Part shown: positions 40,720 through 49,060 of the stretch, piece after piece
Layout: the number at the start of each line of letters is the position of its first letter
How positions within the stretch are numbered: the stretch's first letter is position 1
Assembly (NCBI GenBank): GCA_019856515.1
Contig: CP082230.1
Location: 930,001 to 994,000 of the forward strand
Source: Prolixibacteraceae bacterium
GTDB lineage: Bacteria > Bacteroidota > Bacteroidia > Bacteroidales > Prolixibacteraceae
DNA: 64,000 nt
Reading direction: 5' to 3'
Position numbers and translations under genes: made by a program
The notes under the pieces: model-generated
Told to the model about the DNA's origin: nothing
The model's input: only the letters and a program-made list of their open reading frames with translations
The model's database searches: none

Positions 40720-41964
40720 ATGAAAAAAGTATATTCCTTTGCAACGAAAAAGGTAGCTTTGCTTTTTGCATTGATGTTTATTGGAGTTACACTTTCAGCA
40801 CAACAAGGAGGAGGATTGATGCTTTATGAAGTAGCAACTCCTAATATCGGGAATGCTAATGCTGGACAATCCGCAGTAGCACATGATGCATCTACTGCTT
40901 ACTTCAACCCTGCAGCGATGAGTGAAGTGAAAGATCAAAGTTGGTTGGTTGGTATTCAAGGAATGCTTCCTAAATTTAATTTTGAATCAACTGAAAGTGC
41001 TTATCCAAATGATAATGCTGGCAAATTCACTCCTTCTTTGGCAGTTTACTGGTTAAAACACCTTAGTGATAAATGGACTATTGGCGCAACACTTAATTTT
41101 CCAATGGGTTCTTCTTTAGACTACGGAGATAATTGGGAAGGAAAATACTATCTAACGAAAGCGACAATTGCAGTAGCAAATATTGCACCCGCAGCTTCTT
41201 TCAAATTAAGTGAGAAAGTAAGTTTTGGAGTGGCTGCCAACTTCTATATTGGTATGTTATCTGAAGACATTGCTATTCCAAGTGTGATTACAGGCGCACC
41301 TGATGGAGAAGCAAATATTGATGGAACGTCGTTTAGCATGGGGTTCCAATTTGGTTTTCATTATCGGCCCAATAGTACTCTTTCGTTGGGTTTAACCTAC
41401 AGATATAAATCAACCATTGATTTCCAAGGCGACGCAGATGCTACAAATTACTTTATTAATGGAGAAAAATACACTTCTGCAAGATACTCTACAGATATGC
41501 TTATTCCTCATGGTGTAAACTTTAGTATTAGCAAATACTTTGGGGATGTCGAGTTATTATTTGATTTAGGTTATTGTAATTGGGCTGGTTTCGATTATCA
41601 ATCCATCATTCTGAAAGAAGAGTACGATGCACATATTGAGAGAAAATGGCAAGATACTTATCGAGTTGGTTTAGGTGGTAATTACTTTATTAATGACAAG
41701 TGGACTGTTAGAGCAGGGCTTTCTTTCGATTCATCTCCTGTTGACGAGCAATATAGAACTCCTGACCTACCTCTTAGTGGAGTTTATAGATTTGGAGCAG
41801 GTGGAACAATGAGAATTAATGATAAATTCGACCTTTCACTAAGTTATAACTTTATGCTTGGTATTGATAATGATTTGAATCAAGTTTCTAATTTAAAAGG
41901 GAATCTTATTGGAACATATGATCCAACCAATATCCATACAATAGCTATTTCATTGGGATTCTAG
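40720..41964 (+). CDS. Long-chain fatty acid/hydrocarbon porin (OmpP1/FadL family)
   Basis: The ATG at 40720 gives 414 residues; an in-frame TTG two codons upstream is less likely. A signal peptide (1 to about 28, ending LSAQ) is followed by the FadL N-terminal hatch signature VATPNIGNANAGQSAVAHDA, then STAYFNPAAMSEV, and then the beta-barrel strands with phrases such as GFQFGFHYRPNSTLSLGLTY, ending TIAISLGF with a terminal aromatic residue. The outer-membrane protein likely imports fatty acids or other hydrophobic compounds. It is monocistronic and ends at its own terminator. Confidence 0.93.
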   Translation: MKKVYSFATKKVALLFALMFIGVTLSAQQGGGLMLYEVATPNIGNANAGQSAVAHDASTAYFNPAAMSEVKDQSWLVGIQGMLPKFNFESTESAYPNDNAGKFTPSLAVYWLKHLSDKWTIGATLNFPMGSSLDYGDNWEGKYYLTKATIAVANIAPAASFKLSEKVSFGVAANFYIGMLSEDIAIPSVITGAPDGEANIDGTSFSMGFQFGFHYRPNSTLSLGLTYRYKSTIDFQGDADATNYFINGEKYTSARYSTDMLIPHGVNFSISKYFGDVELLFDLGYCNWAGFDYQSIILKEEYDAHIERKWQDTYRVGLGGNYFINDKWTVRAGLSFDSSPVDEQYRTPDLPLSGVYRFGAGGTMRINDKFDLSLSYNFMLGIDNDLNQVSNLKGNLIGTYDPTNIHTIAISLGF

Positions 41965-41990
41965 CTTTCAATAATAGAGTAAAAAAAGGG

Positions 41991-42022
41991 ATGGTCGATA
42001 TATGATGGACCAACCTTTTTTT
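41991..42022 (+). terminator. Intrinsic terminator of the FadL-type gene
   Basis: An A-rich 5' arm pairs with a T-rich 3' arm around TGGTC/GGACCA, with an AT loop and a run of seven T, about 26 bases after the stop. Confidence 0.8.
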
Positions 42023-42158
42023 ACGATTTTGTCTTGTCCTCCTAAAACTTCGCACAAATTAATATCGATATATAATAGAGACCATCACATTTACTACAAT
42101 AAATAAACATTCTCAGGATAATGATGTTTCTGTAAGTGTATTATCAAAAACAATTACA

Positions 42159-42701
42159 ATGAAAAAAATCATCATATCATTCAGTGTTGCTATCTTAACA
42201 TTTATATCATCAGTAGAAGCACAAAATAGCATTTACGACTATAAAGTGGTAAACATTGATGGAAAAGAGATCTCATTAGATCAATTTAAAGGGAAAAAGA
42301 TTTTAATCGTAAACACTGCATCTAAATGTGGTTTTACATCACAATATGAAGATCTAGAGAAACTTTACAAGAAATATAAAGATAGTGATTTTGTTATTAT
42401 AGGATTCCCTAGCAATGATTTTGGAAGTCAAGAGCCAGGCAATAATATAGAAATAAAAGAGTTTTGTTCAGTAAGCTATGGAGTTACCTTTCCCATGATG
42501 TCAAAAATAAAAGTTAAAGGAGATGACAAAGCACCCATATACAAATGGCTTACAATGAAATCATTAAATGGTGTAAAAAATAGTAGTGTCAAATGGAACT
42601 TTCAAAAATATGCCATTAATAGAGATGGAACGTTACATGATTTTTACTATTCAATAACCAAACCCATGAGTGATAAGATAATAGAATGGATCGAAGAATA
42701 G
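42159..42701 (+). CDS. Exported glutathione peroxidase-family protein
   Basis: This 180-residue thioredoxin-fold peroxidase has a signal peptide (1-21, ending VEAQ). The active-site block is IVNTASKCGFTSQYEDLEKL with C57 where selenoproteins have Sec, followed by GFPSNDFGSQEPGNNIEIKE (catalytic Gln) and the Trp-Asn block VKWNFQKYAINRDG. The size fits bacterial BtuE/Gpx proteins. It should reduce peroxides in the periplasm using thioredoxin-like donors rather than glutathione. Its own transcript is likely; the gene that follows has a separate promoter. Confidence 0.93.
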   Translation: MKKIIISFSVAILTFISSVEAQNSIYDYKVVNIDGKEISLDQFKGKKILIVNTASKCGFTSQYEDLEKLYKKYKDSDFVIIGFPSNDFGSQEPGNNIEIKEFCSVSYGVTFPMMSKIKVKGDDKAPIYKWLTMKSLNGVKNSSVKWNFQKYAINRDGTLHDFYYSITKPMSDKIIEWIEE

Positions 42702-43039
42702 TAAATCACAAGAGAGTTCTTATTTCAAATAGTATTCTTCAGTTTATTGATATTGCTTAGTGTAGAGGTATTTATATCTGACGATCTTTAATTACATCAA
42801 ATGATTTGAATGAAAGTTTCAGTTAGAAACTTCTAGGCATATACTATACTTAAACAGAATAGCTTAAAATAAGGTTCTGAATCCTTTTTTGCCACTGATA
42901 AACAAAATATATTTTCAAGCAATTTATCTTCATTTCAAAATAGATCTGATTTTATTAGAATAAATGAGGAGCTTTCATCGAAATCTTTGTGTTTTGCCCT
43001 TGAATAAGTTATTTTTGTATCTCATCAAAATCTCATTCT
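42702..43039. other. Intergenic stretch with the promoter of the next gene
   Basis: No gene is seen; the AT-rich region ends in a strong consensus promoter (42986-43017). Confidence 0.6.
42986..43017 (+). promoter_or_regulatory. Strong Bacteroidota consensus promoter
   Basis: TTTG (42986-42989), a 20-base spacer and TATTTTTG (43010-43017) match both boxes of the Bacteroidota sigma consensus exactly. Transcription would begin about 15 bases before the ATG at 43040. Confidence 0.7.
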
Positions 43040-43636
43040 ATGGATTACCATCAATTAGAACAACGAATTAATTCTTTTACAGATCATGAAATACGTAAGG
43101 CTCTTTTTATGCGTGATGATTATGAACCGATGGCTGTTGAGATTTTAATTCAGGTGGCAAAAGATAGAGGGATTATTGAGCAAGAAGATGATATTGATAG
43201 AATGGACCCCTTAGAGTTTGGAAGGAATAAGAAATTTGGTGTTTTTTCGCCCATTACCAACCATGAAACATTACATCGACTGGTCGGTAGTATGCATCGC
43301 ATAATGTTTATATTTACTGCAATTCCTCTTATATATGGAGGACAACTTATAATGAAAAAGGATTATTTCTTGGGAGTAATAAGTGTTATTGCAGCCATTG
43401 TGTGGTTAGGGTGTATTCTTTCTCATAAGAAGAATGGCAATAAAAAAACGGTTCAGTTTCTTAGAATTTTTTCTGTATTACTTGGAACCACTCTAGTTTG
43501 TCATTGGATTTATACTACACCTAACGAACCAATGAATATCCTAGTTGCTGTTCTAACCTTTCTTTTCCCAGTGCTCTCAGCTCACTATCTCTATAAACTG
43601 AGCACACAAGAAGAAGAAAATACAATTACTAAATAG
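43040..43636 (+). CDS. Hypothetical four-helix inner-membrane protein
   Basis: This 198-residue protein has a soluble acidic N-terminal domain of about 75 residues (DYEPMAVEILIQVAKDRGII) and then four membrane helices (about 90-108, 114-133, 143-162 and 168-187). I do not recognise the family; the N-terminal helix-turn pattern with an RDDYEP phrase may bind a partner at the cytoplasmic face. It is preceded by a consensus promoter and lies 9 bases before the cyclophilin gene, so the two are co-transcribed. Confidence 0.75.
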   Translation: MDYHQLEQRINSFTDHEIRKALFMRDDYEPMAVEILIQVAKDRGIIEQEDDIDRMDPLEFGRNKKFGVFSPITNHETLHRLVGSMHRIMFIFTAIPLIYGGQLIMKKDYFLGVISVIAAIVWLGCILSHKKNGNKKTVQFLRIFSVLLGTTLVCHWIYTTPNEPMNILVAVLTFLFPVLSAHYLYKLSTQEEENTITK

Positions 43637-43645
43637 ATTTATACT

Positions 43646-44077
43646 ATGTACGCAGAAATTCATACTGAAAAAGGGATGATGAAAGTTGAGTTTTACGAGC
43701 AAGATGCTCCTAAAACAGTTGAAAACTTTGTAGGTCTTTCAAAAAAAGGATTCTATGATGGGTTAACATTTCACCGTGTTATTCCTGATTTTGTAATCCA
43801 AGGAGGATGTCCTAAAGGTACTGGAGTAGGTGGTCCTGGTTATTCTATCGACTGTGAATTGGATGGAGACAACCAATATCATGACCGCGGAGTTCTTTCT
43901 ATGGCTCATGCAGGTAGAAATACAGGTGGATCACAATTCTTTGTTTGTCACAATCGTGAGAACACACAACATTTAGACCGTAATCACACTTGCTTTGGAC
44001 GTGTGGTTGAAGGATTAGATGTTATCGATGATATTCGTCCTGGAGACCAAATCGAAAAGATCTTAATTATAGAATAA
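43646..44077 (+). CDS. Cyclophilin-type peptidyl-prolyl cis-trans isomerase
   Basis: This 143-residue protein is a small single-domain cyclophilin that speeds proline isomerisation during protein folding. It has the core blocks YAEIHTEKGMMKVEFYEQDA, then GLTFHRVIPDFVIQGGCPKG (active-site Arg, Phe and Gln), GVLSMAHAGRNTGGSQFFVC, and TCFGRVVEGLDVID. No signal peptide is present, so it is cytosolic, of the PpiB type. It follows a membrane-protein gene by 9 bases and ends at a clear terminator. Confidence 0.95.
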   Translation: MYAEIHTEKGMMKVEFYEQDAPKTVENFVGLSKKGFYDGLTFHRVIPDFVIQGGCPKGTGVGGPGYSIDCELDGDNQYHDRGVLSMAHAGRNTGGSQFFVCHNRENTQHLDRNHTCFGRVVEGLDVIDDIRPGDQIEKILIIE

Positions 44078-44094
44078 GCATCTATAATGTATTT

Positions 44095-44129
44095 AAAAAG
44101 GGAGTCGGCATTATGCTTGCTCCCTTTTT
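44095..44129 (+). terminator. Intrinsic terminator after the cyclophilin gene
   Basis: A 10-base-pair stem (44095-44104 with 44120-44129) with a T-rich 3' arm, 18 bases after the stop. Confidence 0.88.
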
Positions 44130-44147
44130 CATTGAAAACCAATTTTT

Positions 44148-44564
44148 ATGAAAGTACTTGTTTTTTACGTTAAGTCATTTCAATATACTCCACAACAAAA
44201 AAGCTTAGATATTGCGCCTGATAGCAATATGAAAACGCAAATTATTGAAGATGCAATTCTAGCGTTTATTCACCTTGAACCTTCTGACCAAGAGATGTCT
44301 CTAAAATCAAGAGATAAGAAATTAGCCAACCACTTAAAGTGGTGTTGTAGAAAGAACGATACGAAAAATGTAGTGATCCACTCTTTTGCACATTTAGCAG
44401 AAGCAAAAGCGGACTGGGAGTACACAAGAGACATGCTGAATCTATGTGAAGAGAGACTAAAGAGTGTGGGATATGAGACACATCAGACTCCTTTTGGGTA
44501 TTTTTTAGATCTAAAGATTGATGCACCTGGACACTCTTTAGCAAGGCTATGGAAGACACTATAG
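44148..44564 (+). CDS. Stand-alone threonyl-tRNA synthetase editing-domain protein
   Basis: This 138-residue protein resembles the N-terminal editing domain of archaeal threonyl-tRNA synthetase (tRNA-Thr_ED, a D-aminoacyl-tRNA deacylase-like fold). Matching features are the opening MKVLVFYVKSFQYTPQ, the central motif VVIHSFAHLAEAKADWEYTR, and the tail TPFGYFLDLKIDAPGHSLAR, where archaeal proteins have a phrase like APFGWY...CKGHPLAE. No catalytic synthetase domain follows; the gene is separate, between two terminators or promoters. It could clear mischarged Ser-tRNA(Thr) or D-aminoacyl-tRNA in trans, which is an inference from fold. The protein is cytosolic. Confidence 0.75.
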   Translation: MKVLVFYVKSFQYTPQQKSLDIAPDSNMKTQIIEDAILAFIHLEPSDQEMSLKSRDKKLANHLKWCCRKNDTKNVVIHSFAHLAEAKADWEYTRDMLNLCEERLKSVGYETHQTPFGYFLDLKIDAPGHSLARLWKTL

Positions 44565-44629
44565 TTAATTAAAGATGAACTATTTACATTTCATTGATGT
44601 TAATCTTTTAGAATCAACTGAAATGTCGT

Positions 44630-45781
44630 ATGTCTTCAAAAATTATCAAAATCAATAGTTTGGCGATTGCCATATTCTTATGTTTCTCTTGTTTGCAAGG
44701 AGTAGGACAAACAAAGAGTAAGAATAAGTATCAGAAACAACAGTTTAATACGTTGGAAGAGCGATCTAAGATGAAATATCGATTTATCCCTCTTCCATCG
44801 TATGATCCTGCAACAAAATTTGGTCTACTATTGACCAACCTTTTCACCTACTACCCTAATAAGAATGACACAATATCTCCACCGACCACTACAGGTATAT
44901 TTTTAATGGGAACAACCAATGGTTCGTGGTTTACGGGTGTAGCTCAGTCCACCTATTTAGATCATGACAAATGGAGATTAAATGGATTCTTTGGTATTGG
45001 TGGCATCAATCAGACAATGACACTTGGGACCTTAGGTGATGCGGATTCTAAGAAACAACTTGCTGCAATTAACATTGATTTTCAACGCAATATAGGACAT
45101 CAAATATTTATTGGTTTACGATACAGTTATCGGAATATTAACATTACTGGTAGAGATGACACTTCGGAGGATAAACTAAAACAAGCAGGGTTTACAGGTC
45201 GTACAATATCAAATGGACTCGGTATTATAGGTACTGCTGACCATCGAGATAATATTTTCTTCCCATATCATGGATTCTACGTCAAATATCAAGGCATTAA
45301 CTATTTTGCAAACAGTAAGGGAAAAGGTACAGATAATTACTTTGCAAATATTATTGACTATGCACACTTTTTCTCACTAAATGAAGAAAGCAGTTCGATT
45401 CTTGCCTACCATTTTGTTGGCAACTTTCTATCGGGAGATGTTACTCCAGAGAACTTTTCCATGTATGGTCATAGCCGTGGAGGAGGTATGCAGAGAGGCT
45501 ATGAAACGGGATCGCATATTGATAAAAACTTAGTTAACCTCGATATAGAGTGGCGCAAACGAACTGGCCTATTTAAAAGCCGATTTGGTTACACTATTTT
45601 TACAGGTATAGGTAAAGTTTATGGCTATTATGACGATTTTAAAGACGCTGAGTGGCTTCCTAGTATTGGCGTGGGGGCAAGATATATGATCTTGCCATAT
45701 GAACGCTTAAACGTGCGTTTTGACACCACTTATTCTAAAGATGGTTTTGGCTTCTATTTTGGAATTAGAGAGGCATTCTAA
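44630..45781 (+). CDS. BamA/TamA-family outer-membrane barrel protein
   Basis: This 383-residue protein has a signal peptide (to about residue 26, GVGQ) and the 16-stranded barrel of the Omp85 group without POTRA domains. The surface-antigen signature is clear: FFPYHGFYVKYQGINYFA, then HSRGGGMQRGYETGSHIDKN, IEWRKRTGLFKSRFGYTIFT and PYERLNVRFDTTYSKDGFGF, ending in GIREAF with the terminal Phe. Stand-alone barrels of this kind occur in Bacteroidota with unknown cargo; BamA itself would carry POTRA domains. It shares a convergent terminator with the ABC transporter operon. Confidence 0.88.
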   Translation: MSSKIIKINSLAIAIFLCFSCLQGVGQTKSKNKYQKQQFNTLEERSKMKYRFIPLPSYDPATKFGLLLTNLFTYYPNKNDTISPPTTTGIFLMGTTNGSWFTGVAQSTYLDHDKWRLNGFFGIGGINQTMTLGTLGDADSKKQLAAINIDFQRNIGHQIFIGLRYSYRNINITGRDDTSEDKLKQAGFTGRTISNGLGIIGTADHRDNIFFPYHGFYVKYQGINYFANSKGKGTDNYFANIIDYAHFFSLNEESSSILAYHFVGNFLSGDVTPENFSMYGHSRGGGMQRGYETGSHIDKNLVNLDIEWRKRTGLFKSRFGYTIFTGIGKVYGYYDDFKDAEWLPSIGVGARYMILPYERLNVRFDTTYSKDGFGFYFGIREAF

Positions 45782-45786
45782 TCACT

Positions 45787-45826
45787 AATGCAATAAGAGT
45801 TGTATTTTATGAACTCTTATTGCATT
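45787..45826. terminator. Bidirectional terminator hairpin between convergent genes
   Basis: A perfect 15-base-pair stem (45787-45801 with 45812-45826) lies between the barrel gene and the ABC ATPase gene; its right arm contains the ATPase stop codon. Confidence 0.88.
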
Positions 45827-46824
45827 AAATTTAGATATTCATTTAAAGCTCTACATAATAGATAAATGCTTTCATAAGATGCTACAATATCACGATCTTG
45901 ATCAGTCAACAACCACTTTCCATTATCATAATCAATAGATAGAAGAGTAGCCTCACTTGTAATAGCAACATGAATTCGACTTAATGCCTTTTCTATTACC
46001 ATGAAACTTGTATTTGATAACCATTGAGGCAAATTGACCCATAATTTAGGAGTATGAATGGAAACGAAATCTCCTTTTTTCAAATCAAACTCTATTTTAT
46101 CACTCTGAAAAAGAGATTCGACTGTTTTATTTAACATCATATCCTCTGGCGCCCCTTCAACACAAAGTTCTTTGGTTACAAGCCATAGCTTATCAACTTC
46201 GTGAGAAGCAATATTAAAATCATGAGTTGAAAAGATGATAATCTTACCCATAGTTCTTGCTAAATGCTTTAGAAGATAGATTATCTCATATTTATTTGGA
46301 AGATCTAAGAAAGCTGTTGGCTCATCTAAAATAACGATCTCAGTATCTTGGGCCAAAGCCCTAGCAATCATTACTCGTTGTTTTTCACCATCACTAAGTG
46401 TAGAGACCTCTCTTTCTCGAAACTGAAGTACTCCGACCTTATTCATAGCATCTTTAACCATACGAGTATCCTCTGCTTTTAATCGACCGAGCCAACCTGT
46501 ATATGGAAAACGTCCGAGAGAGACAATATCATATACGGTCATATTAGGCACAAAAACCTGCTCTGTAGAAACATAGCTTATCTTTCTTGACCAAGATTGC
46601 TTAGAGTAGTTCTTAATATTCTTATTGTCATATAAAATATCTCCATCCAACAAAGGCTGTATACCAATGATCGAACGTAACAAGGTACTTTTTCCAATAC
46701 CATTTCCGCCAAGGAGTGCAATAATATCACCATTGCTAGCCTGAAGATTGATATTATTTTTGACCGTATTGACTTTTCCATTATCAATATAACCAATAGA
46801 AGCGTTTTTTATCTTTAACTTCAT
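45817..46824 (-). CDS. ABC transporter ATP-binding protein, iron-siderophore/cobalamin type
   Basis: This 335-residue ATPase drives the importer encoded with it. Walker A is GGNGIGKST (about 39-47), the signature is LSDGEKQRVMIARAL, and Walker B with its glutamate is VILDEPTAFLDL. The order and spacing place it in the FecE/FhuC/BtuD group. Its first 250 residues form the complete ATPase; about 85 further residues (PQWLSNTSFMVIEKALSRIH, TSEATLLSIDYDNGKWLLTD) make a C-terminal extension that is not standard in the family and may be a regulatory domain. The gene is third in the operon, 17 bases after the permease gene. Confidence 0.93.
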   Translation of the reverse strand: MKLKIKNASIGYIDNGKVNTVKNNINLQASNGDIIALLGGNGIGKSTLLRSIIGIQPLLDGDILYDNKNIKNYSKQSWSRKISYVSTEQVFVPNMTVYDIVSLGRFPYTGWLGRLKAEDTRMVKDAMNKVGVLQFREREVSTLSDGEKQRVMIARALAQDTEIVILDEPTAFLDLPNKYEIIYLLKHLARTMGKIIIFSTHDFNIASHEVDKLWLVTKELCVEGAPEDMMLNKTVESLFQSDKIEFDLKKGDFVSIHTPKLWVNLPQWLSNTSFMVIEKALSRIHVAITSEATLLSIDYDNGKWLLTDQDRDIVASYESIYLLCRALNEYLNLMQ

Positions 46825-46841
46825 TTTACCTCTATTTCATA

Positions 46842-47870
46842 TTAGTTTATTACCCTTTTGTTTAATATTACCCATACAACAATCGGAATTCCTAAGAGTG
46901 ACATTACTGAATTAATTGGCAACACTAATGAGTAGCCTGGTACTTGAGAAATAATATCACCTAAGACTAGGAATATGGCCCCAAGAATCATGGATGCAGG
47001 AATTAGGAATTTATGGCTTGCAGAAGAAAGAATCATCCTTGAAATATGAGGTATCGCCACTCCGATAAATCCTATTGGACCACAAAATGCTGTAACGGTT
47101 CCAGCAATCATTGTAGTAGAGAGAAATATCAGCGCTCGTGTCCATTTAAGGTGTACTCCTAAACTCAGAGCATATCGTTCCCCTAGCATAAAAGCATCTA
47201 AGCGCTTACTCATGACAAAGGAGATCGCAACCCCCAATAGTGACACCATACTCATAACAATTAATTGTGAACTTGTAGCTGCACCGATACTACCCATTGT
47301 CCATACTACAAATGATTTTAATGCAGCCTTACTACCAAAATATTGTAGCAAATTCACAATAGAGGTAGCGACCCCTGAGAATAGTATCCCTAGAACTAAC
47401 ACAGTCATTACTCCTCGTACTCTAGAAGAAACATAGAGAACAAATGCTAAAACGATACCAGCTCCTATCCATGCTGCAGCTGCAATAGACCAACTTCCGA
47501 TTCCACTTCCAACAAAATGATACCATGAGCTTCCCACACCCAACACTAGAATAGCTACACCGAGGCTTGCACCAGAGCTAACACCTAGTATGTAAGGGCC
47601 TGCTAAAGGATTACGAAAAATAGTCTGCATTTGTAATCCTGCAACAGAAAGTGTGGCTCCAACAATACATGCAGTCCATAGGCGAGGTATACGAATATCC
47701 CAAACAATGGTACTATTCATTTCATTCGCTGTGGAGCGTAGTAATATGATATCCCATAACTCCATCCATGAGATTTTGGCATTTCCAATATAAAGGTCAA
47801 CCAATAGGAGTCCTACTAATAATATTGCAGATAAAATAAAGAAGACTATATATATACGATTTGATCTCAA
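46842..47870 (-). CDS. FecCD-type ABC transporter permease
   Basis: This 342-residue permease has about ten membrane helices and the FecCD motifs: IRIPRLWTACIVGATLSVAG near residue 48, QTIFRNPLAGPYILGVSSGA near 75, and FCGPIGFIGVAIPHISRMIL near 265. It forms the membrane channel of the siderophore/heme/cobalamin importer. The start codon is TTG (47870); no in-frame ATG lies upstream of the first helix and the next internal ATG would delete it, so TTG is the only workable start. It begins 5 bases after the binding-protein stop, so translation is probably coupled. Confidence 0.92.
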   Translation of the reverse strand: MRSNRIYIVFFILSAILLVGLLLVDLYIGNAKISWMELWDIILLRSTANEMNSTIVWDIRIPRLWTACIVGATLSVAGLQMQTIFRNPLAGPYILGVSSGASLGVAILVLGVGSSWYHFVGSGIGSWSIAAAAWIGAGIVLAFVLYVSSRVRGVMTVLVLGILFSGVATSIVNLLQYFGSKAALKSFVVWTMGSIGAATSSQLIVMSMVSLLGVAISFVMSKRLDAFMLGERYALSLGVHLKWTRALIFLSTTMIAGTVTAFCGPIGFIGVAIPHISRMILSSASHKFLIPASMILGAIFLVLGDIISQVPGYSLVLPINSVMSLLGIPIVVWVILNKRVIN

Positions 47871-47875
47871 GACAC

Positions 47876-49000
47876 TTATTTTAATTTCTTATAATAATAG
47901 AATTCATGATTAGGCAATAGGGTCGGATGAAATATTGCAATCAGATCATTTAGTACTTTATCTGGATTCATTACCCCACTTTCCCAATAATCATTTCCAC
48001 CAGAAGCTCCTGTACGAAGATTATTATTGAAAATATGATCTTCTTTGAGAGGACGGAATGATTTAAATCGAGGGTCAGTATCAAGAATTTGCTGTATACT
48101 ACTCATCATACCACAGTCAATCCAGAATTGTGCTTTTTGGGATCTTACATAAACCTCTTCAAACGATACTGGAGAAGCTTTGTTTTCATCTCGATCACTC
48201 CAAATATAATCTCCACCAGCATCACGTATAAATTGGGCTAGAGTTGTTTTATCCCCTGCAACCCACCATGCATCTTTATATGGAAATCCTGTCATCACTT
48301 CAGGTAAGGTTTGACTACTCTCTTTGACTAAATTAACACCCTTAATGTATTCTTTACATTTTTCTTCAAAAATAGTATTGGATAATTTAGACTTATCAAG
48401 AAGTAAACCGAAAACCTTTATCCACTCTAACTTACCTAAAGGGTGTAATTCATTATATTCCCCGATAACTACGACTGGAATATTAAATTTCTTAAAACGA
48501 TCATACAGCTCCATCACCTCACTACCAACACCATATGCAAAGATAACATCTGGCTTTAACGAAATAATAAGTTCTTCATTTAATGAATTATCATAACCAA
48601 TCTCTTGAATCTCTCCTCTTTGAATCCTAGCTGCCGTAGTGGAATCATTTACATATTGTGTCCCTGATATCCCAACAATCTTCTCTTCTTCACCTAATGC
48701 TTTAAGAAATGCCAAGTGGGTTGTCGAAAAAGAAATAATTCGATTAATTTTTGTTGGCAAACGAAAAGCACTTGCACTTTTCATCGTAGAATCACTATTA
48801 TCAAGAATCGTATATTTAAGATTAAACCCCTCTGCATCTTGCCAAGGAGAAGTCACGACTAAAGTGCTACTATCTATAGTAAATCCTTTCGCATATTTAT
48901 TTGCGCCGCTTTCGAAACTTATTTTATCTGTATTATTCTTTCTCTCATTACACCCAACAAGAACAATTATAAATGAAAGAATTAAAAGAATTCGATTCAT
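47876..49000 (-). CDS. Siderophore/cobalamin-type substrate-binding lipoprotein
   Basis: This 374-residue protein starts at the ATG at 49000, because this gives a clean lipoprotein signal (IVLVGCNERK, C17); a longer frame to 49033 would bury it. The class III periplasmic binding fold (BtuF/FepB-like) is seen: INRIISFSTTHLAFLKALGE, IVGISGTQY, LIISLKPDVIFAYGVGSEVM, FNIPVVVIGEY and GGDYIWSDRDENKASPVSFE. The ligand (iron chelate, heme or B12) cannot be told from the sequence. It heads the three-gene operon with permease and ATPase and would hand ligand to the inner-membrane complex. Confidence 0.92.
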   Translation of the reverse strand: MNRILLILSFIIVLVGCNERKNNTDKISFESGANKYAKGFTIDSSTLVVTSPWQDAEGFNLKYTILDNSDSTMKSASAFRLPTKINRIISFSTTHLAFLKALGEEEKIVGISGTQYVNDSTTAARIQRGEIQEIGYDNSLNEELIISLKPDVIFAYGVGSEVMELYDRFKKFNIPVVVIGEYNELHPLGKLEWIKVFGLLLDKSKLSNTIFEEKCKEYIKGVNLVKESSQTLPEVMTGFPYKDAWWVAGDKTTLAQFIRDAGGDYIWSDRDENKASPVSFEEVYVRSQKAQFWIDCGMMSSIQQILDTDPRFKSFRPLKEDHIFNNNLRTGASGGNDYWESGVMNPDKVLNDLIAIFHPTLLPNHEFYYYKKLK

Positions 49001-49030
49001 GGTTTTCTTTTTTACATTAAATAGACAAAC

Positions 49031-49038
49031 CAAATGTA
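49031..49038 (-). promoter_or_regulatory. Possible -7 box of the ABC importer operon
   Basis: TACATTTG on the minus strand matches the TAnnTTTG consensus and lies about 30 bases before the ATG. A good TTTG partner at the right distance is not seen. No Fur-like palindrome could be named. Confidence 0.35.
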
Positions 49039-49060
49039 ATAGCTTTCATCGAAACAATCA

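Noticed and set aside
42159..42701. Selenoprotein glutathione peroxidase
   Set aside because: The active site is an ordinary Cys codon and no in-frame TGA or SECIS-like element is seen.
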